Assembly: GCA_036397035.1 (NCBI GenBank)
Contig: DASWJS010000031.1
Span: 62,001-126,000, forward strand
Length of the DNA: 64,000 nt
Source: DASWJS01 sp036397035
Lineage (GTDB): Bacteria; Actinomycetota; AC-67
Direction: 5' to 3'
Shown here: positions 1-10,435 of the stretch, piece after piece
Position numbering within the stretch: the first letter of the stretch is position 1
Layout of the letters: each line of letters opens with the position of its first letter
Translations under genes and position numbers: made by a program
Notes under the pieces: generated by a model
Told to the model about the DNA's origin: nothing
Databases searched by the model: none
The model's input: the letters and a program-made list of their open reading frames with translations, nothing else

Positions 1-113
1 ATGTGGCACGGGCCGCACCAGTCGGCCCAGAAGTCGATCAGGACGGGCTTGTCGTTCTGCAGGACGCTCTGCTCGAAATCGGAATCGTTGATCGCCACGG
101 TTGCTGCACCCAT
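1..113 (-). CDS. trxA: Thioredoxin, N-terminal part (runs off window)
   Basis: Only the first 37 codons are present; the rest lies left of position 1. The reading is MGAATVAINDSDF followed by the thioredoxin strand and the active site WCGPC at residues 32-36. Thioredoxin is the cytoplasmic dithiol reductant that is re-reduced by thioredoxin reductase, whose gene is at 4227-5156. The ATG at 113 is preceded by GGAGG about ten bases upstream. The gene follows pepN on the same strand. In actinobacteria trxA normally sits directly beside trxB; here an enolase-family gene and pepN lie between them. The call is secure from the active-site motif. Confidence 0.93.
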   Translation of the reverse strand, partial: MGAATVAINDSDFEQSVLQNDKPVLIDFWADWCGPCH

Positions 114-195
114 CGGTCCAATCCTCCGGTCGTTCGTTTCGTGCCCCTCAGAGTACCCCGGGAGGCTTCCCGTCCAAACGCGGGATCGGGGCCGG

Positions 196-2717
<2,522 letters not shown>

Positions 2718-2718
<1 letters not shown>

Positions 2719-3857
2719 TAGATCGCCTCCCCGTGCGCCGCGATCGCCTCGACGTCCAGCTCGATGCCGAGTCCGGGCCCTTGCGGAAGCGCCACCGTGC
2801 CGTCCGGCCCGATGCGGATCGTCTCGGCGAGCATCGCGTCGCGGACCTCGGGGACGAACGAGGGCGGGTCGTACGGGTACTCGAGCCACGCGCCGCCCGC
2901 CGCGCCGAGCACGTGGAGGTTCGCGACCATGCCGATGCCGTTGCCCGACCAGGTGTGCGGCGTGAAGCCGATCCCGGCGAGCTGCGCCGCCCGCGCGAGC
3001 TGCACGGCGCCGGTGATGCCGCCGGTGAACATCGCATCGGGCTGGACGATGTCGACGCAGCGGCGCTCGATCAGCTCGCGAATCGGCCAGAGGTCGCCGG
3101 CCAGCTCGCCGGCGGCGATCGGCGTGGTCGTCTGCGCGCGAAGCGCGCGGTATCCCTCGAAGTCGAACTGGTCGAGCGGCTCCTCCAGCCAGAGCACGTC
3201 GAACTCCTCGTAGGCCTTCGCCGTGGCGAGCGCGCGCTTGAAGTCCCAGCGAGGCGCGTCCGTTGCGAACACGTCCACGCGCCAGCCCTGGTTGGCGTCG
3301 CAGGCGATGCCGAGCCCGTCGCCCACTGCCGCGCGAACGGTGCGGACCTCCTCGACGTCCTCGGCGAAGGTCTGGTGGCGAGGGCGAAGCTTGACGGCGC
3401 GGAAGCCGGCCTCGCGCGCGGCGATCGCGTCGTCGGCCCGGCGCTTCGGCTCGCGAACCTCGCCGAACGAAGCGTAGGCGGGAACGGACTCGCGCGTGCC
3501 GCCCAGGAAGCGGTAGAGCGGAAGCCCGGCCGCCTTCGCCGCGAGATCCAGGACCGCCGCTTCGATGAACCACACCTTCAAGCCGAGCACGCGCACGGCC
3601 GCCTCGATGATCGGGCGAAGCTCCGCGTAGCGCGTCGGGTCCCGGCCGATGAGGAAGGCGCGCATGAGGTTGACCGGGCCCTTCGCCTCGTCGGCGAACG
3701 CGGCGAACGCGGTGTAGCCCTCCAGGCCGTCGTCGGTCGTGAGGCGGTAGATGACGCAGGAGTTGGCGGGGCTGGCCAGGCCGGGCACCCAGGCGGGCGA
3801 GAACGGTTCGGGCCAGGGGAAGTGGCAGATCCAAGCGTCGATACGCTCGATTTTCAT
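2718..3857 (-). CDS. Mandelate racemase/muconate lactonizing enzyme family protein
   Basis: 379 residues of the enolase superfamily, which abstracts the proton alpha to a carboxylate; the substrate cannot be read from sequence. The barrel carries K-L-R at about residue 155, metal ligands Asp in DANQ (about 186), Glu in LEEP (about 224) and Glu in AGE (about 250), and a downstream HTW histidine (about 301) after QPD. An Asp-His pair of this kind is typical of the mandelate racemase subgroup of dehydratases and racemases. ATG at 3857 is preferred over an upstream in-frame ATG at 3896, because a GGGAG precedes it and the fold begins at MKIERIDAW. It is the first gene before pepN. Confidence 0.9.
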
Positions 3858-3956
3858 GCGGGCTCCCAGGGTCGTCGGGACCTCCGATTGTGGCACGGCC
3901 GGTGGCGGGCGCGCGACCCGCGCGGCCGGTGAGGCGGTGGCGGGTACGATGCGCTC

Positions 3957-4217
3957 GTGCCCGCCTACTTGCGCTACATCGCCGCGCTGACGTCCGGCTT
4001 TACGGCGTTCTTCGTCTACTCGTTCATCACGCTCGGCATCACCGGGGCGCTCGGCTACGACGAGGTGCCGGTCGCGGCCGGCGGCCTGGTCTCGATCGTC
4101 GCCGGCGTCGTCGCGATGGCGACGGCGGTCGCGACCAGCGACTGGATCGTGCGGCGCTATCCGCCGCCGTCACGGCAACGGCCGGCCGATGACGAGCAGC
4201 GGCGAACGCCCGGCTAG
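3957..4217 (+). CDS. Small two-helix membrane protein, unknown function
   Basis: 86 residues with two hydrophobic helices (about 6-30 and 40-62) and a charged, proline-rich tail. I do not recognise a family. The GTG start at 3957 follows a TACGAT hexamer (3945-3950) by exactly 7 nt with no Shine-Dalgarno, the leaderless pattern seen across this window, which supports the gene being real. It is divergent from the enolase-family gene and convergent with trxB, whose stop is 10 bp away. Confidence 0.6.
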   Translation: MPAYLRYIAALTSGFTAFFVYSFITLGITGALGYDEVPVAAGGLVSIVAGVVAMATAVATSDWIVRRYPPPSRQRPADDEQRRTPG

Positions 4218-4226
4218 AGGCGCCGC

Positions 4227-5156
4227 CTAGGAGTGCTGCGCCTCGAGCCAGCGCTCGGCGTCGATGGCGGCTGCGCACCCGGTCCCGGCGGCCGTGACCG
4301 CCTGGCGATAGATGTGGTCCACGACGTCGCCGCACGCGAACACTCCGTCGACCGACGTCGCCGTGCGCGGGTGGTCCACCACGACGTAGCCGTTGTCGTC
4401 GAGCGTGAGCTGCCCTTTGAACAGCGACGTGGTCGGGTCGTGGCCGATCGCGATGAACAACCCGTCGGTGCCAAACGTGCTCTCGGAGCCGTCGACGACG
4501 TTCTTCAGGCGCAGCCCGGTGACCGCGCCCCCGTCGGTGCCCAGCACCTCCTCGACGACCGTGTTCCAGACGACCTCGATCTTGTCGTTGTCGAGTGCCC
4601 GCTGCTGCATGATCTTCGAGGCGCGAAACTCCTCGCGCCGGTGGATGATCGTGACCTTGGTCGCGAACTTGGTCAGGAAGCCGGCTTCTTCCATTGCCGA
4701 GTCGCCGCCGCCCACGACCACCAGCTCCTTGCCGCGGAAGAAGAAGCCGTCGCACGTCGCGCAGGTGGAGACGCCGCGCCCCAGCAGCTCGCGCTCGCCG
4801 GGCACGTCGAGCATGCGCGCCGTCGCGCCCGTGGAGACGATGACCGCGTCGCCCTCGTAGGCGTCCTCGCCGACCGAGACGGCGAAGGGACGGCGGCTGA
4901 AGTCCACCGCGCTCGCGTCGGCGGTGACGAACCGCGCGCCGAAGCGACCGGCTTGCGCGCGGAACTGCTGCATCAGCTCGGGGCCGAGGATCCCGTCGGG
5001 GAAGCCCGGGTAGTTCTCGACGTCCGTGGTGAGCATGAGCTGGCCGTAGGGCGCGGCTCCCTCGATAACGAGCGGCTCGAGGTTCCCGCGCGCCGCGTAG
5101 AGCGCGGCGGTGAGTCCGGCCGGCCCGGAGCCGATGATGATGACCTTCTCTGCCAT
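4227..5156 (-). CDS. trxB: Thioredoxin reductase (NADPH)
   Basis: 309 residues, normal length. A flavoprotein disulfide reductase that passes electrons from NADPH to thioredoxin. FAD-binding GSGPAG is at residues 9-14, the redox-active CATC at about 134-137, the NADPH-binding GGGDSA after it, and the C-terminal FAD motif GVFACGD near residue 275. ATG at 5156 follows GAGGGA; the open frame extends 47 codons further upstream without family similarity. It lies 83 bp downstream of the anti-sigma gene, in the conserved sigM-rsmA-trxB order, so its expression probably responds to that sigma factor. Confidence 0.97.
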   Translation of the reverse strand: MAEKVIIIGSGPAGLTAALYAARGNLEPLVIEGAAPYGQLMLTTDVENYPGFPDGILGPELMQQFRAQAGRFGARFVTADASAVDFSRRPFAVSVGEDAYEGDAVIVSTGATARMLDVPGERELLGRGVSTCATCDGFFFRGKELVVVGGGDSAMEEAGFLTKFATKVTIIHRREEFRASKIMQQRALDNDKIEVVWNTVVEEVLGTDGGAVTGLRLKNVVDGSESTFGTDGLFIAIGHDPTTSLFKGQLTLDDNGYVVVDHPRTATSVDGVFACGDVVDHIYRQAVTAAGTGCAAAIDAERWLEAQHS

Positions 5157-5239
5157 GCGGTTCCCTCGCCACGCTCGACGAACGGAGCAGTCGGGGAATC
5201 CTAACGCGCTCGTGCCCGGGGTTCTTCCGCGGGCCGGGC

Positions 5240-5938
5240 TCAGCGATCGGCTTGGGCGAAGTACAGGACCGTGCAGTCCGTCCGCGACACCACCCAAAGC
5301 TCGCGATGATCGTCCTCGGTGTAGACGAAGAAGTACGCGGGCGTGCCCTTGAAGCGCGCAAGGATCGTGCGCTCGGTGGCTTCGGGCTTACCGATCTCGG
5401 TGCGGCAGTCCTCGGCCGTGGCGTCGTCGCTCGGCGCGCCTGGTCCGCTCGTGAAGGCCGAGTCTCCGCTCGCTGCGACGCCCACCTCGGCGGCCGACCG
5501 GGTGCGGCCGTCGATCAAGGCGGCCGCGGTCTTCTCGTTGTAGTTCTGCTCGGCCGATTCCGGAACGGCCAAGGGTTGGCCGGCCGTGTCGGAGACGCCG
5601 CCGGTCGATGCCGAACGCCCGCCGAACCCGCCCGCGAAGGCGAAGATGGCGACGAGGACGGCCGCCGCGCCGCCGAGCGCGGTCATCGCCGAGCCGAAGC
5701 GCCGCGGCCGCCGCATACCCGCCGTCCGAAGAGCGCCGCGCACGCGCGCGGCGTCCAGGTCCGACCACTCCAGGTCCTCCAGCAGGGCCAGGTCGCCCGC
5801 GGTCGCGCGCAGCGCGTCCACAACGGCCGCGCACGCCGCACAGGTTGCGGCGTGCTCTGCGACGGTCGCGTTCGCGGCGGCGTCCAACTCGCCGTCGACG
5901 AACGCGGACAGCAGCTCGGGCTGGTCGTGGGTGTTCAT
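5240..5938 (-). CDS. Zinc-finger anti-sigma factor, membrane anchored
   Basis: 232 residues. The N-terminal anti-sigma domain has the zinc-binding H-x3-C-x2-C (HAATCAAC, about residues 28-35). One membrane helix follows at about 85-107, then a Ser/Gly-rich extracytoplasmic part. Proteins of this type hold an ECF sigma factor inactive at the membrane until released by redox or envelope stress. The ATG at 5938 overlaps the stop of the sigma gene (ATGA), so the pair is made together. Position matches mycobacterial rsmA between sigM and trxB. Confidence 0.9.
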   Translation of the reverse strand: MNTHDQPELLSAFVDGELDAAANATVAEHAATCAACAAVVDALRATAGDLALLEDLEWSDLDAARVRGALRTAGMRRPRRFGSAMTALGGAAAVLVAIFAFAGGFGGRSASTGGVSDTAGQPLAVPESAEQNYNEKTAAALIDGRTRSAAEVGVAASGDSAFTSGPGAPSDDATAEDCRTEIGKPEATERTILARFKGTPAYFFVYTEDDHRELWVVSRTDCTVLYFAQADR

Positions 5939-6531
5939 GGCGCGTCCCTTAGAGGCTCGTCCGCCGCCGCCGGTTCCGTCCGGCGCAGATGACCGAGCAG
6001 ACCCGCGAGTTCTACGCGCGCGCGGTGGATCCTGCTCTTCACCGTTCCGACCGGAACTTCCAGAATGCGCGCGACCTCCGCGTAGTCGAGGTCCTGCAGG
6101 TCGTGCAGCACGAGCACCGCGCGATGGTCCGTGGTCAATCGCGCGAGTGCGCGCCGCACTTCCGCGGCGCGCGACGCGGATTCCGCCCGCTCGTCCGGCC
6201 CCGGCCCGGACGCCGGCTGCTCGCCCAGCACCTCGAGCGGGATGCCGCGGCGGCGCTTGGCCCGGCGCGCCTGATCGAGGCATGCGTTGACCGTGACGCG
6301 GTGGAGCCAGGTGGTCAGTTGCGCGTCGCCGCGGAAGGTGCGCAGGGAGCGCATCGCGGTGACGAACACGTCCTGCGTCACGTCGAGGGCGTCCTCGCGC
6401 CGGCCGGTCATGCGCAAGGCGACCGCGTACACGCGCCGGTCGTGCCGGGCCACGATCGCATCGAATGCCGAGCGGTCGCCGGCAACGTAGCGCTCGACGA
6501 GCGCGCGGTCCTCGGGCTCCTGCTCGCTCAT
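5935..6531 (-). CDS. sigM: ECF RNA polymerase sigma factor (SigM-type)
   Basis: 198 residues with sigma region 2 at about residues 10-85 (including DVTQDVFVTAMRSLRTF) and region 4 at about 125-180 (YAEVARILEVPVGTVKSRIHRAR, an HTH that binds the -35 element). It recruits RNA polymerase to stress promoters. The start at 6531 overlaps the alr stop by ATGA, and its stop overlaps the anti-sigma start by ATGA. The name rests on gene order (murJ region, rsmA, trxB, trxA); biochemical specificity is inferred. Confidence 0.92.
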   Translation of the reverse strand: MSEQEPEDRALVERYVAGDRSAFDAIVARHDRRVYAVALRMTGRREDALDVTQDVFVTAMRSLRTFRGDAQLTTWLHRVTVNACLDQARRAKRRRGIPLEVLGEQPASGPGPDERAESASRAAEVRRALARLTTDHRAVLVLHDLQDLDYAEVARILEVPVGTVKSRIHRARVELAGLLGHLRRTEPAAADEPLRDAP

Positions 6532-7595
6532 CGATACACGCGCTCGATCAGGGGGCTGACGACGAGCCGGCGCGCCGGCAGGCGGGCGACGGACCCCGCC
6601 TCGACGCCGGGCACGTCCGTCACGTCCACCGTGACCATCTGCATCGAGACCCGGCCGACGATCGGGGCGGTTCCGTTCTCGAATTGCACGGCTCTGCCGC
6701 GCGCGCGCGCGAAAGACACGCTTCGCCGCACGATTTCGCGCGCGCGCGGCGGTCTGGCGGCGATCTCCAGCGCGAGCCCGTCGGCGTATCCCACCGGGAT
6801 CGTCGCGACCAGCCGCGCGCGCCGCAACGTCGCGCCGGGCCCGTAGCCGACGCTCGCGCCGGCGGGCACGCGCTTGACCTGCGCGACCCGCCCGAACCAT
6901 GCGAAGGTCTCGGCGAGCGGCCATCCCGCGCGCGCTCCGGGCGGGTTTTCGCCGTAGAGCAGCGTCCCCACGCGGACCATGTCCGGCGCCGCGCCTTTGT
7001 GCGCGAGCAGCCCCGCGGAGTTGAGGGCGTGCGCGCGCACGTCCGGGAAGGCGTCGCGCACGGCGGCCACGACGCCGGCGAACGTCGAGAGCCGCCGCGC
7101 GGCTCGCTCCGTGGCCCCATCGGGCAGGTGCGTCCAGACGGCCGCGAGCGTCGCCCGCGCCGCGATCGCCCGCGCCGCCTCCAGGGCTTCGGGCGGGAGC
7201 ACGCCGAGGCGGCTCATGCCGGTGTCCACCTTCAGGTGTGCGCGCGCGCCGTCCGGCAACGCGGCGATCTGGTCCGCCGACGACACCGTCACCTCGCAGG
7301 CGAGCGCGACGGCCTCGCGAACGTCGGCGGCCGGCGCGAGCAGGAAGACGGGCGTGTCGATCCCACCGGCGCGGAGCGCCCGCGCCTCCCCGAGCCGCGT
7401 CACCGCGAGCATCGGCGCGCCCGCGCCGGCGAACACGCGCGCGGTCTCGACGAGCCCGTGCCCGTAGGCGTTGGCCTTGACGACGGCGCACACCGGGACG
7501 CCGGCGAAGGCCGCGACTCGTTCGTAGTTTCGCGCGAGCGCATCGCGCGAAACGCCGACCCACGTGCTCGCGGCGGGTCCCTCAGTCGCCGGCAT
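6528..7595 (-). CDS. alr: Alanine racemase
   Basis: 355 residues. A PLP enzyme that makes D-alanine for peptidoglycan. The PLP lysine is K40 in VVKANAYGHG, the KVDTGMSRLG motif follows, and the C-terminal domain has VGYG and PVGYADG, which carry the second catalytic base, and RVSMQMVTVD. The gene overlaps femAB by 14 bp upstream and sigM by 4 bp downstream. A wall-precursor enzyme inside the sigma-factor operon ties the stress circuit to cell-wall synthesis. Confidence 0.95.
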   Translation of the reverse strand: MPATEGPAASTWVGVSRDALARNYERVAAFAGVPVCAVVKANAYGHGLVETARVFAGAGAPMLAVTRLGEARALRAGGIDTPVFLLAPAADVREAVALACEVTVSSADQIAALPDGARAHLKVDTGMSRLGVLPPEALEAARAIAARATLAAVWTHLPDGATERAARRLSTFAGVVAAVRDAFPDVRAHALNSAGLLAHKGAAPDMVRVGTLLYGENPPGARAGWPLAETFAWFGRVAQVKRVPAGASVGYGPGATLRRARLVATIPVGYADGLALEIAARPPRAREIVRRSVSFARARGRAVQFENGTAPIVGRVSMQMVTVDVTDVPGVEAGSVARLPARRLVVSPLIERVYR

Positions 7596-8655
7596 CGGCG
7601 CTCCTCCCGCGGAGCTTCGTCAGCGCGCGCATCGCCGCCGGCGCGCCGCGCAACCACGCCTGGTACCACAGCGGGCGCAGGACCAGGTCGAACTCGCCCG
7701 CGTACTCGACGGTGCGCGCGCCGAAGCCCTCCTTGAAGCGATTGAGCCCGGCGAGGTGCGGGATGACCGGCTCGCCGTCGCGCACGGGCGAGACGCCGCG
7801 GAAGTCGTAGAGGCTGTAGCCGGCCTCCGCCGCCCACTTGATCGCGGTCCACTGAAGGATGTGGTTGGGCATCGCGTCGCGGCGGCGGCCGGAGGACGCG
7901 CCGTAGACGTAGATCGCGCGCTCGCCCATCGACATCAGGATGATGGCGGCGACCGGCTCGCCCTCCAGCTCCGCCAGGAACATGCGCAGCATGCCGTGCG
8001 GCTCGAGCCGGTCGAACAGCGTCTCGAAGTACGAGCGGCCGCGAGGGACGAAGCCGTCGCGGGCCGCCGTCTCCCGGTAGAGCACATGGAAGGCGTCGAG
8101 GTCGGAGCGGCCGGCGTCGCGGACGCGAACGCCGCGCCGCTCGGCCACGCGGACGTTGTAGCGCCACTTGGGCTTGAACCCCTCGAAGACTTTGTCGGCG
8201 CCCACGCTGAGGTCGAGCAGCATCACGGTCGTCGGCTGCGTCCCCCCGAACGCGCCCGCGTGAACGCCGCGAAGCCCGGCGCGGGCAAGCGCGCGCGCGG
8301 CCTCGCCGCCGGCGACGACGGGCGGGTCGCACTTGAACATGAACGCGCCCTCGCCGTGCGCCGCGATGAAAGCCAGGAGCGCCCGCAGCGCCCGGTCGTC
8401 GCCGTAGTCCAGGACCGGTCCGCGCGGTGCGTACAGAAGGGGCGGGACCCCGCGCACCGGTTCCAGGCGCAGGACCGAGCACGCGGCGCGGATCGTTCCG
8501 TCTTCGTCTTCGACGATCAGGCGTTGCGGGACCCACCCGGTCGCGCGCTTGACCTCGCCCCACTCCCACGATTGCAACACGTCGGCCAGCGGCGACGCGG
8601 CAACGGCGTGGTCGAAGCGCTCGCGGTCGCGCTCGGCCGCCTGCAGCACCCTCAT
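7582..8655 (-). CDS. FemAB-family peptidoglycan bridge aminoacyltransferase
   Basis: 357 residues built from two GNAT-like halves. Family members transfer amino acids from aminoacyl-tRNA to the lipid II stem peptide. Visible family features are QSWEWGEVK near residue 29, the KPKWRYNVR segment near 165 and the C-terminal YDFRGV followed by GLNRFKEGFG. ATG at 8655 is preceded by TATGCT ending 10 nt upstream, so it may start its own leaderless transcript, while also lying 32 bp after the pseudokinase gene. It overlaps alr by 14 bp. The amino acid added cannot be told. Confidence 0.9.
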   Translation of the reverse strand: MRVLQAAERDRERFDHAVAASPLADVLQSWEWGEVKRATGWVPQRLIVEDEDGTIRAACSVLRLEPVRGVPPLLYAPRGPVLDYGDDRALRALLAFIAAHGEGAFMFKCDPPVVAGGEAARALARAGLRGVHAGAFGGTQPTTVMLLDLSVGADKVFEGFKPKWRYNVRVAERRGVRVRDAGRSDLDAFHVLYRETAARDGFVPRGRSYFETLFDRLEPHGMLRMFLAELEGEPVAAIILMSMGERAIYVYGASSGRRRDAMPNHILQWTAIKWAAEAGYSLYDFRGVSPVRDGEPVIPHLAGLNRFKEGFGARTVEYAGEFDLVLRPLWYQAWLRGAPAAMRALTKLRGRSADAGD

Positions 8656-8687
8656 GTGCGGGCGAGCATACCGGCGAGACCCGCCGG

Positions 8688-10064
8688 CTACGGGGCGAAC
8701 AGTTCGAACTCGGCGAGCTCGGCTCGGTACGGGTATTCCGAGCCGCCTTCGGTGAGTCGATCGATCCAGAGCAGCACGTACCGGGCGCGCGTGCCCTCGG
8801 GCAGCGGGACGTCGCGGTCGAAGGTGGCGCGGAACCCGGCGATTCGATCGAAGTCCTCGGGCGCCGAGCCGGCGGCGTTGGAGACCCTGATCTCGGCGTG
8901 CCAGCCCTCCAGCGTCGCCTGCACGCGCGCGGCGCCGATTCGCGTTTCCTCGCCGAGGTCGAACAGCAACCCGATGCCGGTCTTGGGCGCAGCGGTGATG
9001 CTCGCGTAGTCCAGCGTGCGCCAGCTCGTCGCCGCCTTGCCGTCGGTGACGTAGGCGAGTTGGTCCGGGTTCTCCGTCCCGTCGCCGGGCGGCGGGTCGA
9101 ACTCGGAGACCGACTCGAAGTCCAAGGGCCGGCCGGGGGTCGCCTGCTCGGTTGGCGTCGGCTCGGCCGTGGACTCGCTTCGGGCGGCAAGGTCGCGAAC
9201 GAACGCCACGCCGAAGGTCACGGCGACCGCGGCCAGCGCGACGATCGCGATCGCCGGGATGAGCCACCGGAACTCCGAGGCGCTGAAGCGCGGTCCCGTG
9301 GAGCCCTTCAGCTCGACGCGCGCCAGCGGCGCAAGGGCGGCGACGAACTCGTCCGGGTCCGGCCGTTGCGCGGGATCGGGTCCGAGCGCGCGCCGCAGGA
9401 TCGACTCGAAGCCCGAGCCGACGCCGCGTTTGGGCCTGACCGATCCGGGCTCGGGCGCGCGCCCCGTCAGCAAGTGCAGCGTGAGCGCGGCCAGCGCGTA
9501 GCGGTCCTGCTCGGCGGGCAGCGGATCCAGCTCGGGCGTCCGGTAGCCGGGCGGCTGCTCGGCGCGCGCCTCCGGCCAGATCTCCGCCGCGGGCCCGTAG
9601 ACCGTGAGCAGCTTCGCTCGCCCCTCGGCGTCGAACAGCACGGTTCCCGGCGCGATGTCGAGGTGCGCGAGACCGCGCTCGTGCAGCGCCTCCAGGCCGC
9701 GGGCGACGGAGAGCACGACCCTGGCCGCGTCGGACTCGCGCATCGGGCCGGCGCGCAAGCGGTCGGAGAGCCGGCCGCCGGCGGCGTGCTCGAACACCAC
9801 GAACGGGGGATTCTCGCCGATGTCGAACACGCGCGTGAGCCCGGGGTGGTCGATCTGCGCGCACGACGCCGCGGCGCGCTGGAACGCGCGCGCGACGCGG
9901 GGGTCGCCGCGCAACTCGGCCGACAGGACGTGGACGAAGACCGCCCGGTCCAGGACCGAGTCTCGGGCGAGCCAGACGGGCCCGAGCGGCGTGCTCCACT
10001 CTTCCTTCTTCAGCGTGTAGCGATCGCTGAGGACGACGCCGGGTGCCAGGGCGGGATCGGCCAT
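8688..10064 (-). CDS. Membrane pseudokinase with extracytoplasmic discoidin-like domain
   Basis: 458 residues: a Ser/Thr-kinase fold (about 1-265), one membrane helix (about 288-312), a Thr/Pro-rich linker and a beta-rich outer domain (about 325-458) resembling F5/8-type carbohydrate-binding modules. Catalytic residues are degraded: the ATP lysine strand reads RAVFVHVLS, the catalytic loop reads HLDIAPGTVLF with Thr for Asn, and no DFG follows. In mycobacteria MviN carries a pseudokinase and an outer domain fused behind the MurJ flippase; here they are a separate gene two cistrons from murJ. Start ATG shares one base with the preceding stop (TGATG). Probably a scaffold that regulates lipid II export. 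Confidence 0.88.
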   Translation of the reverse strand: MADPALAPGVVLSDRYTLKKEEWSTPLGPVWLARDSVLDRAVFVHVLSAELRGDPRVARAFQRAAASCAQIDHPGLTRVFDIGENPPFVVFEHAAGGRLSDRLRAGPMRESDAARVVLSVARGLEALHERGLAHLDIAPGTVLFDAEGRAKLLTVYGPAAEIWPEARAEQPPGYRTPELDPLPAEQDRYALAALTLHLLTGRAPEPGSVRPKRGVGSGFESILRRALGPDPAQRPDPDEFVAALAPLARVELKGSTGPRFSASEFRWLIPAIAIVALAAVAVTFGVAFVRDLAARSESTAEPTPTEQATPGRPLDFESVSEFDPPPGDGTENPDQLAYVTDGKAATSWRTLDYASITAAPKTGIGLLFDLGEETRIGAARVQATLEGWHAEIRVSNAAGSAPEDFDRIAGFRATFDRDVPLPEGTRARYVLLWIDRLTEGGSEYPYRAELAEFELFAP

Positions 10065-10435
10065 CAGTTCACCGGGGCGGAGTGCTCGGCGGTCGCGACG
10101 GTCTGGTCTTCCAGCGGCCCGATCAGGTGCGTGACCAGGGTCGGGGCGTCGCGCACGACCACGACCGTGAGGCGACCCCCCGAGACCTTCAGCGAAACGC
10201 ACGTCGCCCCGCGCCCCTCCGCGACGGACGCGCACTCCCTCTTCGCCTTGGACGAGCTGCCGATGCGGTCGTACTCGTCGGCGGCGGCGCCCGCCGCGTC
10301 GATCGCGATCGAATCGGTCTGCACCTTGTTCACGATGATCGCCCCGGCTTCGAACAGACACAAGCCGGCGACCGCGAACAGGAACAACAGCCGGAAGAGC
10401 CAGCCGGTGATGATGCCGCCGCGTTCGGAGGTCAC
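10064..10435 (-). CDS. Small membrane-anchored protein in the murJ operon
   Basis: 123 residues. One N-terminal membrane helix (about 12-34), then an outer domain of mixed beta and helix with two cysteines (about residues 70 and 80); the overall shape recalls TadE-type pseudopilins, but I cannot assign a family. The GTG at 10435 overlaps the murJ stop (GTGA) and its TGA shares a base with the pseudokinase ATG, so it is locked between the two in translation. A role in MurJ regulation or localisation is inference from context only. Confidence 0.75.
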   Translation of the reverse strand: MTSERGGIITGWLFRLLFLFAVAGLCLFEAGAIIVNKVQTDSIAIDAAGAAADEYDRIGSSSKAKRECASVAEGRGATCVSLKVSGGRLTVVVVRDAPTLVTHLIGPLEDQTVATAEHSAPVN